A stretch of DNA of 64,000 nucleotides from assembly GCA_039621445.1 (NCBI GenBank), contig CP154956.1:89658482-89722481 (forward strand), given 5' to 3'. The notes under the pieces were generated by a model. It was not told the DNA's origin. It made no database searches and was given only the letters and a program-made list of their open reading frames with translations. The translations under genes were made by a program, and so were the position numbers. Origin of the DNA: Euglena gracilis. Its lineage: Eukaryota > Euglenida > Euglenophyceae > Euglenales. Each line of letters begins with the position of its first letter. Position 1 is the first letter of the stretch. Positions 1-12,405 of this stretch are shown here, in pieces.

Positions 1-58
1 GATGGGGGAAGGTCTGTGTCTGCAGTGGGGAGGTGTAAGGCTGTGGGGTCTGGGGTGA

Positions 59-805
59 TTATATTCTGGGGGGGGGGGCTGTCTGAGCCAATCTTGGGCC
101 TCCCCCCCCAAGGGCTGATGTGGTGTGGATGGTTCTTGAATGTGGTGGCCTCCATTGGCCTTCATATCCATCTGTCCTCCATTTGGCCTTCAGGCCTGCC
201 TGGCCTCCATTGGCTTTCTCTCCAGATCTTCTCTTGTGCCTTCTCTGTCCCTCTTGATTCCCCAGATAAGCCACCTTGGCATGATTTTCTTGAGGGTCTT
301 GATGCCAGCTGTCGTGGCATCTGCTTGCTGCCCCTGGGGGGTTTATTTTTGAGGGTGCTGGGGGAAAGTTGAACATACCTTTCCCCAATGGGATCTTTCC
401 AGGCTGGGATACTGGCTGGAATAGCCTTGCCCCTGGGCCTTCTGCCCTCTGGGATGATGGCTGCAATAGCTTTGATTCTGGGCCCCAGGTCCTGTTGAAT
501 GATGGCTGCCATAGCCTTGATGTTGACTTGAATCCATTGGACTTCTGATAGTTTTTGAAAGGCTGCCATAGCCATTGCTTTGTCCCTGGAAAGGGAGGAA
601 CAGAGAAAAAGGGGGGGTTGGTGATGGTACACCCCTTCTGTCTTCTTGTCCTCCTGACCACAGGTGTCCATGGTCCGTCGCCGTTACAATACTGAATGGG
701 TGATTTTGAAAGCTTTGATGCAGTGGGGGGTGGGGGTTGCGACGGCCACGGACTGAGGTGTTGCTGCCGCCGCTCCATGTTCTGCAGCTGCTGCTGTGTC
801 TCCAC
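59..805 (-). CDS. Uncharacterised 248-aa ORF, Q-rich start, basic, internal LxQP repeats
   Basis: An uninterrupted frame begins METQQQ and has a glutamine- and proline-rich head (residues 1-30). A tryptophan/arginine patch follows, WTPVVRRTRRQKG (about 46-58). Four imperfect 15-20 residue units then start LWQP, LWQP, LLQP and LFQP (about 79-145). The tail is strongly basic and low in hydrophobics, and no membrane segment or catalytic motif is seen. The W-T-x-V-x-R-R patch recalls the linker found in some non-LTR retrotransposon ORF1 or gag-like proteins; this is a loose resemblance and not an assignment. No reverse transcriptase is visible nearby, although the window starts only 58 bases away. 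The in-frame protein repeats matching repeated DNA are the best evidence that this is more than a chance ORF. Confidence 0.35.
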   Translation of the reverse strand: METQQQLQNMERRQQHLSPWPSQPPPPTASKLSKSPIQYCNGDGPWTPVVRRTRRQKGCTITNPPFFSVPPFPGTKQWLWQPFKNYQKSNGFKSTSRLWQPSFNRTWGPESKLLQPSSQRAEGPGARLFQPVSQPGKIPLGKGMFNFPPAPSKINPPGAASRCHDSWHQDPQENHAKVAYLGNQEGQRRHKRRSGEKANGGQAGLKAKWRTDGYEGQWRPPHSRTIHTTSALGGGGPRLAQTAPPPRI

Positions 806-1089
806 GTTCCCCAGCTTCAGCTTCAGCTGCTCTCTTGGAAGTTATTTGAAGTTCTTCATTGCAGTCTCAATTTCTTGAAAGTTCATTCTTCATGGAAGTC
901 CAGCAGTTGACTTTTGTCTTCGTACTTGCAATGCTTCTGGGAATAATTCCAGTTGAACTCGAAGAGTTGAAGAGTTGAATTCTTTCTGCTTGAAGTCGAA
1001 GTTTCCGAGAAAAGTTTGGTCCACCAGTTGATGATAGTGATAGTCTTTCTGAGTGCAATGCTCCTCGTAAATAATTTTGTTGAGTCTGG

Positions 1090-1275
1090 GGGGGCTCCTC
1101 ACCCTTTCTGCTCCAACCTGGCTCCTTCAGGGCCTCCCACGACGGAGTAGGGCCGCCTTGTTGGAATCCCCCCCGCCTCGTCTTTTGGGAAGTCTGGGCC
1201 TCACCCTTTCTGATCCAACCTGACTTCTGCAGGGTTTCCCACCTTGGAATAGGGGCTCCTTATTGGAACATCCAA
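1090..1275. repeat. Two diverged direct repeats, unit about 105 bp
   Basis: The block beginning CTCACCCTTTCTGCTCCAACC near 1098 recurs as CTCACCCTTTCTGATCCAACC near 1200. Both go on through a similar CTTC/CTGCAGGG stretch into TTGGAATC or TTGGAACA. Divergence looks like 15-20%. Confidence 0.5.
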
Positions 1276-1547
1276 ACTTCCGCTCCACTTTTGCCAACCC
1301 AGCCAGCCACAGCATCAAATCAGTCCAGGATCACACAAACCAATGGAGATAGTATCATGGCGATTGCCGTTTCCTGATGGTCCAAAAATCGGAGTGGAAT
1401 TGGTTTGGCCACAGAGGGTAATGCCTAATTTGGCAGTATTTTAGCTTGTGGGGGACTGTGGAGGCTGCTGCCCCCCAAAATTTTTCAGTTAAGCCCGTAA
1501 CGGTGAAATTCTTTCTCCTTGGGGTCGCAGGGCATAATTAGGAATTA

Positions 1548-1830
1548 GCCAACTCCCGCCGCAAAAAGCAGCACAAGGCCCGCACAAACACACCAGAGCA
1601 GAACAGCCGGCAAGGACACCAGGACCTCACCACCCGCAGCGCGGAGCCCGAATGGTTGATTAGGAGTCAGCGAACTCCGGCGAAGAAAGGCGCTGTGGTG
1701 AGACGCCTAACCAAGCACAACGAACAACCACACAACACCGCCGGCGAGCAAGGCATGGCCTCACAATGGCAAAGTGCGGAGCCCGAAGTGTCCACCCACT
1801 TTAGGGAAGTGCGGAGCCGAGGTTTATTTA
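1548..1830. repeat. Degenerate short repeats (ATTAGGA…GCSAACTCC and GTGCGGAGCCC)
   Basis: ATTAGGAATTAGCCAACTCC at about 1548 is matched by ATTAGGAGTCAGCGAACTCC at about 1660. The motif GCGGAGCCCGAA recurs near 1640, 1776 and (shortened) 1810. No gene is recognised here. Confidence 0.4.
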
Positions 1831-1879
1831 CAGCCTGGCTTCCAGAAAAAAAACCAGATAAAATAAATGCCTGAATCGG

Positions 1880-3181
1880 GGGAACATTTTTGGATTTTTT
1901 TGGGGGGGTGTCGATCTGAAGTTTGTTTTAATCCAACCTTGCTTATGAACTTTTTTTGAGAAAAAGATAAAAACCAGGGGTTTGAATTGGAAAATAAAAC
2001 TTCGATACAGAAAATAAAGTGGAAGACACTGGAAGAACAACAATGGCAATAGCAATTCTAGCAATGGCACCAACCGTGTTGCTTCACAACCACTGAAAAA
2101 CAATTTTTGTGGGTTTGCTAAATGCGTTGGCTGCTCAAGGAAAAGGCAGAAGCGCAGAGGGGCGAAGAAATTGAGTCTGTCAACCCACACCCAACCCTGG
2201 ATTTCATTTTCTCCACGTGGTTGGGGGGGTGTCCTGAATGCAAAAACGGAGAGGGAAGCCTTCACCCTCATGCCGTTCATATCACCCATGCTGAATGCGC
2301 AACGAAACACAAAGAACACACCAGTGGATTTCAAACGCTCAAAAATTGTGCAACCAAATCCCCAAAGAAAAATGGGTATGGGTTGTTCAAGTCTTCCGGT
2401 GAAAACAAAACACGTCGGAGGCCAGTGTAGGGGGAGAGGGAGGCGCTGGCGCCCGAGGGGGCTGGTCGAGCACTTCACAATACACAGGGGGGCGCGGTTT
2501 GAGGGAAGGGAGAGGGTTTGAAGGAACAGGTCGCAAAACGGGAAATGCTAGAAACAGGGAAAATTGTGCCCCAGAGGGTGAAATTGCTTGAAACCTCTGC
2601 AGGCATCCACCCCCACGTGCTGAATCTTGGCTTTCCCTTTCCTTTCTTGTTTTTGTTTGTCACTGCGGTGTTTCCCAGAAATGAAAAAAAACCCTGAACC
2701 TGCCAAGGAGGGGGTGGGGGTACCCCTTGCCAACATTTACAGGGGTCCGACCAGTTCCCCACCCTCTTGACAGGAATTAGAGGCACGCAGGAGGACAACA
2801 CCACCTTTTGTCCAACGGACACGAGAATGGAACAGGTGCAGTGCGAACTGGGGCGTTCATTTGGTGCTCAAGAATAAAAGAAAAAGAAAACAGCATTTGA
2901 AACCGTAATCCCCACTTCTAGTGAACAAAAAAAAGTAATCAGGGGATGATTTGTGCACAGGGAGGGAACTCAACGTGCCCGCAATGGTCGTTTTGCCATC
3001 TGTTTCTCCCTTGCAGCAGCAACGCTGGGGAATGTGCAGTGACGTTATAAGAACCTCAACCACACGGATGGGCGATGGCTGGGGCAGGCTGGTGCCACAT
3101 ATGTGGTGATGAAGCAGCTGCAGGCATAATACATGTGGGCAAAATGCCATTGAAGAAGGAGGAAACTGATGTTGATGTTGT

Positions 3182-3218
<37 letters not shown>

Positions 3219-3450
3219 ATCAATAAATGCACCCCCAAAGATTCAGGGGTTTGATTTTGAAGCTGAAAATAACACCCCCCGGTGTTGCAAAAAAAAATGC
3301 CAGAAAAAAACATGCAGTTCGTAGCGTTGGGAAGATGATGATTCGATCCTCTTGGGGGGGCAAAATTGTATTCACCAAACAGAACAAGCTACACCGAGAA
3401 CGCACTGATCGAATCCATCGGTCTTCTGAAATGGGGCACGTAACTTCTAC
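1880..3450. other. No recognisable gene
   Basis: Several 60-216 codon frames are open but show no codon bias, motifs or conserved features. The only clear structure is a (GAT)n microsatellite at about 3182-3217. Confidence 0.5.
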
Positions 3451-3526
3451 GGGACAAATTTCGGGAGTGTGTGTCAGGAACAGCACCGTTGCTGACACGC
3501 AAACCGCAAGCCCATAAAACTGAATG

Positions 3527-4917
3527 CAGGGTTTTTCATTATTACGTGCTGACGGCCAAAAATCCTGTACGTGATTGAACGTGATTTTATGTGATTTACG
3601 CGCAGGCCAAAAATTTTCCGGTTTTTTTTTTAAATACCAATGCACTGGGAACCAGAACTTAATGAATGAAAAACCTTTCATATGCAATTTCATTCCAAAA
3701 AAGCACAAATGTGATGTGTGGGATGTTTGGGATCCAATTCAGCATGCCAAAATCAAGAGATTACACCAAAGTTCTGGCCCAGATGAGCAAAAAAAAAAAC
3801 AATCAGCTCCTTGCGATCAGAATGGCTGCCCACTGGAATCAGTCGATGGCATACCATTGGCCTGCCAAAATGAAACTAATTGGGAATGCAATCAATGGTA
3901 CGGCCCATTCATCAGTTCCCACCCACATCAATTTCCCAACAACCTTCTTCCTTGAAGCAGATTTATGCATCTCAAAGATTCGGTCTGCAGATCGGTAAAG
4001 TGTTGATCCTGTCCCAAGTGATCCGGAAACCTGAGAAAAAGAACCAAACAATACATCCCACCAACTTTAGGCCACCTGTGTGTACTTGTCGCAAATGGGT
4101 CCGAGGTGCAAAAGCCACACCAAACAGTCGTGCCGCTCAGTTCCCAGGAGTGATGAAAGTTCGTGGGAATTTGCTTTGGTGCACATATTGTGACATTTCC
4201 CTTGGTTTCAAGGAAAAATGTACTGCTGCAAACCATGTGCAATGTGCGAAGCACTTGAAGAATGTAGCCAAAAAACCGCGTGTTGTGAAGAACCCAGGTT
4301 TGAAAACGTTTTGGGTATTTTGTAAAAATTATTTTCTGCTTAGGTCCTGCTTCTGACAAAAGGATTGCCGAAGATGCAGAAAATCAGATGCAAGAAATCT
4401 AAAAACTGCTGATTTGAAGGATATTCTACAGGGACTCACCGTGAAAGAGAAACTCAACGATGATTTTGTGGCAGCTTTCTTACAAGCAGGAATCCCAGTG
4501 AACAAGCTGGATCATTCATCTGCGAGAGGGCTTTTTAAGAACTGCTTCCCTTCGTCAGTTACCACTGCCGCAGTTTCTGCAATTCCATTATAAGAATCAG
4601 ACATGCGTCCTGCAAAAAAAAGCAAAATAGAAACAAACAATTTCCTTGAAACCCTGGGGAAGATCTGATCCGTGGTGGCATAAAACTGGGTGTTGAGAAA
4701 CACCATTATGTCTGCGATGCACTTGCCTTCGACCCAAACGTCCTGAGAAAAAGACAAAAACCTTTCATCGCCTTTGATTGTCATATTGATTGTCATATTG
4801 TCATACGCGATTCTACGTGATTTTACGTGATTTACGTGATTTTCCAAAAAAAATGGATTTAGGTGATTTTACGTGATTTACGTGATTTTACGTGGCACGT
4901 AATGATGAAAAACCCTG
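3527..4917 (+). mobile_element. hAT-like DNA transposon, 1391 bp, with terminal inverted repeats
   Basis: The left end (3527-3549) starts CAGGGTTTTTCATTATTACG. The right end (4895-4917) is its reverse complement with one mismatch in 23 bp. Immediately outside are CTGAATG (3520-3526) and CTGAACG (4918-4924), a near-perfect 7-bp direct repeat that looks like a target site duplication. Just inside both ends are clusters of ACGTGATTT in the same orientation (about 3571-3600 and 4812-4891), arranged like subterminal transposase-binding repeats. CAGGG termini and a short target duplication are hAT-like. The only coding content seen is a CGGBP1-like zinc-finger gene, and no DDE catalytic core is visible. 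The element therefore looks non-autonomous, or carries a captured or reduced transposase N-terminus. Confidence 0.8.
3880..4593 (+). pseudogene. CGGBP1-like / hAT N-terminal zinc-finger protein, frameshifted
   Basis: A plus-strand frame carries a C-x2-C-x14-H-x5-H finger around 4180-4250 (LLWCTYCDISLGFKEK… then NHVQCAKH), preceded by FPGVMKVRGN. After a probable 46-bp intron (4298-4343, CCAG|GTTTGA…TGCTTAG|GTCC) the frame resumes, hits a stop at about 4400, and continues one frame over as LNDDFVAAFLQAGIPVNKLDH and SARGLFKNCF to a stop at 4591. The order finger, short linker, then D-F-V-x-x-F-L-x-A-x-I-P-x-x-K-x-x-H-x-x-x-R-x-F is the layout of CGGBP1 and of the N-termini of related hAT transposases, which bind DNA in the nucleus. 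The single-base break lies in the A-run near 4401-4406. The start codon is uncertain, since the frame is open and unconserved upstream of about 4080. The family call is firm for the two motifs; the exact gene structure is inference. Confidence 0.7.
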
Positions 4918-5752
4918 CTGAACGGCAGGGGGGGGGGGTGCAAATTCGAGGTTCACATCCAAACTTTCAAATAGCAGTTGGCACTTGGAACCTTCGAAGA
5001 AAAAATGAATTGCACTACTTGGAGTGGTGGGAAGGAAAATAAAAAGCGGGGTTTGGGCCAAAAAAAAAATGAGCGCAAGATGGGAACGAGACGGCGTTCC
5101 CTGTGTCAGTTACCGGCACTGAAATGCATAAATGATCGCACAAACTTGTTCTTTCCTAAACGCGTGCAAACTGGTACCAGATAAACCGGTATGGAATTTG
5201 GGTTGCACAACCTTCTCTCCTGCTTTCCGGCTCCCGCACAACACACAGACATTCAGTGTGAATGGCACCCTTGAAAACTCCCCGACACCCTGAGAAACCA
5301 CAATTTATGTGACTCTCAGAAAATTAAAAAATGCCAGCAGCACAAATCCTGTTGTCCCTTCTTTTGAAAGGTGCCTGTTGTTGGGATACTTCTGGGGGGT
5401 CTGACACGAATGTCGCATACTGTTGGTTCAGGGGATTCGCAGAATGGTGGCAGGAGTCAATGCACCTAACCTAGCCAGTATTCAATCCAGTTCCTCCCTC
5501 CTCTGATGAGCCATACGCGGTTCACATTGCGGAGGCCGTTGACCTGTTCCAGGTCAAACCCTTGCCGACTGGGCACTGGGGAAAGGGATCACGTTCCACC
5601 TCCAAAAGCCTAGTCACTAGCTTTCAGAAAACCAGTTCCACTCAGGCTCCCGGGGGGGGGGGTACTGGCTAACCAATCGGCTAGACACTGGAAAAAGTGG
5701 ACTAGCTAGACCCCCCTCCCCCCGGGGGGGGGGGGTCCGGGGGTTCCCCGGA

Positions 5753-6030
5753 CTGGAAAAATGAGGTTTTTAACAGGTTTTTGGCTGATTTTGTACCAAA
5801 AATTCCCAAAAATGGCCAAAAAACGGGCATTTTTGGCCATTTTTTGGGGTCCCAAAAATTTTTTTTGGCGCTTCGCGCCGGTCACTGGAAAAAAATTTCC
5901 ACCAGCTAGCCCTGCTAGCAGACCCCCCCGGGGGGGGGTCTGCTAGAAATCCCACTAGCCAAATTTGGACTAGCTGCAGTCCAGCCCCCCCCGGGGGGGG
6001 GTACTGCAATCCCTTAAGCAAAAAACTGGT
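5753..6030 (+). repeat. Dispersed ~275-bp repeat with CTAG-poly(C)/poly(G) hairpins, copy 1
   Basis: The copy runs GGTTTTTGGCTGATTTTGT, a NGGCCATTTTTGGCC stretch, the GGCGCTTCGCGCC mini-hairpin (about 5867), then two perfect hairpins: CTAGCAGA-C(n)G(n)-TCTGCTAG and CAGTC/TGCAGT arms around another C(n)G(n) run. It ends CTGCAATCCCTTAAGCAAA. A copy at 41430-41702 is nearly the same length and order. Related pieces lie at 5580-5752, 11557-11700, 44870-45120 (inverted) and 54770-55210. Confidence 0.7.
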
Positions 6031-6917
6031 TCCAATCCATCTCTATTTTCATTTTTCAGAGCGTTTCTGGCGCGCGCCTTCTCAGCGCGACTTTACATAA
6101 GAGTCCTGAGCCCAAAACCAGTCAGTCATCTGAAGAGGTGGGTAGAACACACCGAGGATGGGGCCCGTTCTGAACCCCAACTGCATCTCCCCTCACACCA
6201 AAGAGAACACATGAGGGATACATACAAAAAAGGGAGAGGTGCAAGTTGGGTAGTTCGCTGCAAATTCTGCGACGGGGCGGGAAAATCGGAAGCATCATTC
6301 AGACAATCTTCCTGACAATATCTATCACTGGTTTTCCAGCCACCACAACTGCCCAACAGTGGGGCTTTTCCTTTTCCACAAGCTGACAGCAATTTGAGGA
6401 TCCCAATACCTACCGCCCCCTCGTGAGAAAAGAAATCAGCAAACACAGCGGTAGGGATAATCCTGTAAGGCTTGGGTCAACGAGCTGCCACCGGCAAGAA
6501 CATCTTACAAGGCGATTGTTCTGAATACTTGTGGTCAAAATAAAAAAAATGATACCCGGATTTAATGCTTTAAAGCCCTCGAAAAATTGAAAACGGGAAA
6601 ATGTCACCTTTAGTCAAAAAACTGTTGCAGTAGAAGGAGGTGATGGAGGTGATTGGAGATGGAGGTGTCCAAACCATTGCTTACAGAAAAGGACCCTGAG
6701 GTGATCATTTTCCACTTCCAAAAAAACCATCATCTTTTTCCTGAAGAATTTTAAAAACCTCCCAACCCCTGGCCGTTTGCCGTTTGCTCCAGCCACTCGG
6801 CCCAAAAAAATATGATTTTTTAACTTAAATTTTGTCTGCTGTAACTTTGCCAACCCTTTATGCTCATTTTTCTTCTTTTGTAGAAATTGTATCACACATT
6901 TTTATGAAAATGCTTTG

Positions 6918-7225
<308 letters not shown>

Positions 7226-8409
7226 ATGTTCGGGCCCAGCTCTCCATTCAGGAATTCCATGGGGAAGAATATTTTGGTAAAATTTTGGTAAAACTTTAGT
7301 ATTTAACTGCGCTTTTGCATGACAAAAAACGCAGTTAAACAACTTTTTTTGCAATGTGCCGTGCCCCTGCTTTTTTGAAAATTTCATTGAAACTAGATGC
7401 AGCAGCCAAGCCCTTTTGCCTCAAAAATGCCATGAAGGGTCAACATTTGCTAAAATTTATGCAGGTTTGGCATTTATTTTTTGGGCATTTATTGACCATT
7501 TTCCATCCATTTTGGTCATTCTGGGCTAAATCTTCAAAGAAGAGGATGCAGGAAACCGATTACCGGCCGAAAATCATGGAGAAAAAATATTGTACCATTT
7601 GCCAGGGTGCTTTACCAAAATTTTGTGTCGTATTTTTTGTCCGCCCTGTACTCTGCAAAAAAGGAAATGGATGTCCATAATCTTGTCCACCAACCATTTT
7701 CCAGCTCTGGACCTCCCACTCACAAATTCAATTCCTGCCCAACCGCGTGGTACAGTGATGGAACAGCTTTCTCGCCTTGGAGAATCCAACGTTGGCTGTA
7801 AATGGACGAAACGTTGGACGAAAATGGGTAAAAAAAAGCCAACCGACCCCCACGGCTTGGGGACGCCCTGATTGCAAAATGCAGAACCTGCAAGCAGGGC
7901 ACGGTCTACGTAGGGGACGTAGTGGTAATAGGTGGAGAGGGAGGCGCAGGGTTGAATTTGCACCCACCTGGGAAGCGGACCCATGATGTTGTCCGCAACC
8001 CAGGCGCGAAAGGGTTCGACAATCCATTCTGCCCTTGTCTCTCAAGCACACTCACACCCAAATCCTTCACACCCAAATCCTGTGATGAAGCAGGGTGTTG
8101 CTTGCCCCAAAGGTGCTTGGTCTGGGTAAACATCAAAATAAAGCCCATTTTTGCGTGTTAGGACCCTGGGTGTGCTCAACACAAAATGACCTGGAGAACA
8201 CATTGGTATTCTTCCTTGCAGAATGCCACTATGTACCACCCACCTTTGACAGGAATCATGGCATTTCATGCAGCCTTCTTTTGGCCAGCAAACCTGGAAT
8301 TTGAGCTGACAATCTGTGGACGTTGGGATTTGGGAATACAATCGGACTCTCGCCTCCCCCTCCCTACGCCTTGAAGGCCTGATGTGGGGGGTCACAGGGG
8401 GATGGGGCA
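7226..8409. other. No recognisable gene
   Basis: Several overlapping frames of 60-136 codons occur on both strands between 7354 and 8160. None has motifs or consistent third-position bias. Confidence 0.45.
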
Positions 8410-8687
8410 GGCTTCTTTTAACCAACCGGGGGGGAGGGAGGTGCCTGCCCGTAGCAGGCACCCCCCCCCCCCCCCGGGGGTCGGCTTTGGACCCCGGAGC
8501 CTGCTGACCCAGCCAATTTTCCTTTGAAAATGGCCATTTGGGCTCCTGCGCCTTCAGCGCCAGAGTATGAGCTTTAGCACTGACCACCCCAAAACCTGAC
8601 CCCCAGGGGGTCGAAAATGCCCCCCCTGCCTGCCCATAGCACCCAGCCGCGCGGGGGGGGGGGTGCACAATTCCTTAAAAAGAAGCC
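8410..8687. mobile_element. MITE family with GGCTTCTTTTA ends, copy 1
   Basis: It begins GGCTTCTTTTAACCAACC and ends TTCCTTAAAAAGAAGCC, giving about 12-bp inverted ends. Inside are a TGCCTGCC…GCAGGCACCCCC…GGGGG hairpin, the phrase GCCTGCTGACCCAGC(C)AA, CTTTGAAAATGGCCATTT and CTGCCTGCCCATAGC. The same order recurs at 60255-60499 and 62935-63178. No coding capacity is seen, so it is non-autonomous. Confidence 0.75.
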
Positions 8688-8699
8688 CAGTACGAGGGT

Positions 8700-10028
<1,329 letters not shown>

Positions 10029-10153
10029 TGCACGCACGCACAAACACACACACACAGAGAGAGAGACGCACATTTTCTTAAACAAGAAAAAGCAGACGTA
10101 AACCTCTGGGGGGGATCCCAATAAATGATGCAGGGGGGGCTTGACCTGGGAGG

Positions 10154-10815
10154 GCAGGGCAGACCGGGAAGGCCTGGTGGGGGGGGGCCGACCCCGCCCC
10201 ACCCACCACAGCATTTTCACCGATTTCGGGAAAACGGGGATTTTGGCCAGAAAAAAATTTGAATTTTTTTTTGAAAACTGAGCCCAAAACACATCATTTT
10301 TTGATGGAAAACCACATTTTTTCACAAAAAATCTCAAAATTTTCTGTCCTAAAAACTGGTACTTTTTAGGAGGGGGGGGTGTAAAAAACGAAGGTCAAAA
10401 AAGTGAACAAAATTTTGGCACAATCAAATTTTACTGACATTTTTTCTCGTTGAACTTTTTTTGGGACTTTCAATGGCATTTTTTGCTTCAAAAACCTCTG
10501 AAAAATAAACATTTTGAGAAAATGTTGAATTTTTGGAAGGTGTGAAAAAATGGGGTTTTGGGTGGTTTTCGGGGGGACCCCCTATATGGTTCCCAAAATG
10601 GGTCAAAAAAAAAAAAAACACCCGGCGCCGAAAGCGCCAGAAAAATTTTTTCGGGCCCAAAAATTGGTGCTCCCGGAAATACGGGAAGAGGTGGTGGGGG
10701 GGGGGTGGCCGACCCCCCCCCCCCCACCCACCATGCAGGGGTGGGGGGGGGGGTGGTCGACCCCCACCCCCAACCCACTACCCTGGCTGTTCGGCCGATT
10801 CCCGTTCTGCCCTGC
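10154..10815. mobile_element. Non-autonomous DNA transposon (662 bp), inserted into a (CA)n-linked repeat
   Basis: The left end GCAGGGCAGACCGGGAAGGC is inverted at the right end as GATTCCCGTTCTGCCCTGC (about 20 of 23 positions match). Flanks are TGGGAGG and TGGGGGG, consistent with a short target duplication, although poly(G) makes this uncertain. The paralogous sequence at 7019-7225 lacks the insert and so fixes the boundaries. The interior holds a C/G hairpin, long A/T-rich spacer, the CCGGCGCCGAAAGCGCC hairpin (about 10622) and a second C/G hairpin. Related copies are at about 35600-36310 and 58620-58995. No ORF is supported. Confidence 0.75.
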
Positions 10816-10899
10816 TGGGGGGGGGTGACTTTCCACAATCAAAAAAAATCCACAATTAGTCACTTTTTGTAACCAGTCACCAACTTCCTGGGCCTCCAC

Positions 10900-12345
10900 A
10901 CCTGTCAAGGGAATCCAAAATTAATGGATTTCGGTCTCTTTTTGTAAAAAAAATTCCAATATTTTCGACGCCGAGTGGCCGCCAGGATATTTCGGGAAGG
11001 GTGTTTAAAGACGTTAGGCCCTGAGACCCCTCAAATGAGGTGCAAAATTATGCCTTCTCAACAACGCAGAAATCAGGCTTAAACTATTGCCCTGTCCACC
11101 GGGCTTGGGGAGCCAACAAGCCGCAAGGCCAAGAAGAAAAATGCCCCAAAAAGGTGGGCAGGGCTTTGCTTATATACCCCGGGGGGTTTAGGGAGAAAAA
11201 TCACTGGTAAGACCCCCTCCCCCCCCCAGGGGGTCCTGGGGTCTACTGGAAGCACTCCTCCTAAAAAACATTCCTAAAAATTTCCAGGAATTTTTTGGAC
11301 TGGGGGGTCTGGACCTACATACCCACCCTTCTTGGGTGGGCACCCGCCGGGTGGGGGGGGTGGGGGGCTTGGGGGACCCATTTTTTTGAAGGGTCAGTTC
11401 TGGGATTTTTTTTTGGCGATTCATGGCAGAAACAGAGGGACCCCTCGGTACCCACTCCGCCTGACCCCCGTCCGCCAGGGGTGAAGGGGCGGACCAAAAC
11501 ACCCACTCACCCACCCCCTCCCCAGGGTTGCCAAAATCAAGCAACTCTGTTCCCTTGGCGCTTCGCGCTGATTTCTTTTGTTAAAAAAAAAACAAAAAAA
11601 TTCCCAGCTTGGCAAATGCCAATTGTTTTCTCACTAGCTGGAGCTGCTGGCAGACACCCCCCCACCAGGGTTGTATGAGAATCTCCGAGGGGGGGTGGGG
11701 ACCCCCTTTCGAAACTGGGGGGGGGGGTCCTACCTCCAGTTTTCGGTCGCCGAAAATTTCGGCCACTTTTTTGGTAAAAAAGTCAAGTTTTCTGAAATTT
11801 CTCAAAAATGGTAGGGAATCAAAAGAAATGTCCAATGCCCAAATTGAAGCCCTTAAAATGCCCTATCTAACAGTATTTTGATTTCCCGACAACTCCCCTA
11901 CCTGTCCTGATTTATGGTCATTTTTGGCCATTTTATGGTCATTTTTGGCCATTTTGCCAAAATTTCATGTTGAGCCTCAAAAAAAGCCCTAAAATACACT
12001 CCCGGCGCGAAGCGCCGGAAAATTTTTTTTCCCTGCAGAGGAGGGGGAGGGGGGTGGGGGGAACCCCCCCTTCCGAAACCGGGGGGGGGGGGGGGGGACC
12101 CCCCGCCCCTGCCACCTTACCCCCCCCCAGGGGGGTGACCAGGTTTTGAAAAGTGCTGAGCTCTTAATGGGACTTGCACGTAATGGAAGGCTGAAGAAAC
12201 CAGCATTGCAAATTTTGCGCAATTTATAATTTACAAATTACACACCTGCTAGTAAGACTCAGAGATCTATCACCCCCCGTTCGCCGTTTTGACTAACAGC
12301 TCAGAGACCAGCACAACCTGCCAACTGAAAAATTGTTGATGATAA
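10900..12345. other. Gene-free homopolymer-rich block with hairpins
   Basis: Poly(C)/poly(G) palindromes cluster at about 11210-11240, 11690-11735 and 12055-12135. GCGCTTCGCGC-type mini-hairpins lie at about 11557 and 12002, and TTTTTGGCCATTTT repeats at about 11920-11955. Frames of 60-130 codons here come from the composition and are not supported. Confidence 0.55.
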
Positions 12346-12349
12346 TGGT

Positions 12350-12405
12350 CATGATGGCCATCATGGGTCATGATGGCCATCATGGGTCATGATGGGCATC
12401 ATGGG
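12350..12405. repeat. Short tandem repeat GGTCATGATGGCCATCAT
   Basis: Three near-identical palindromic units of about 18-19 bp are followed directly by GGATTAGGGTTAGGG. Confidence 0.8.
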
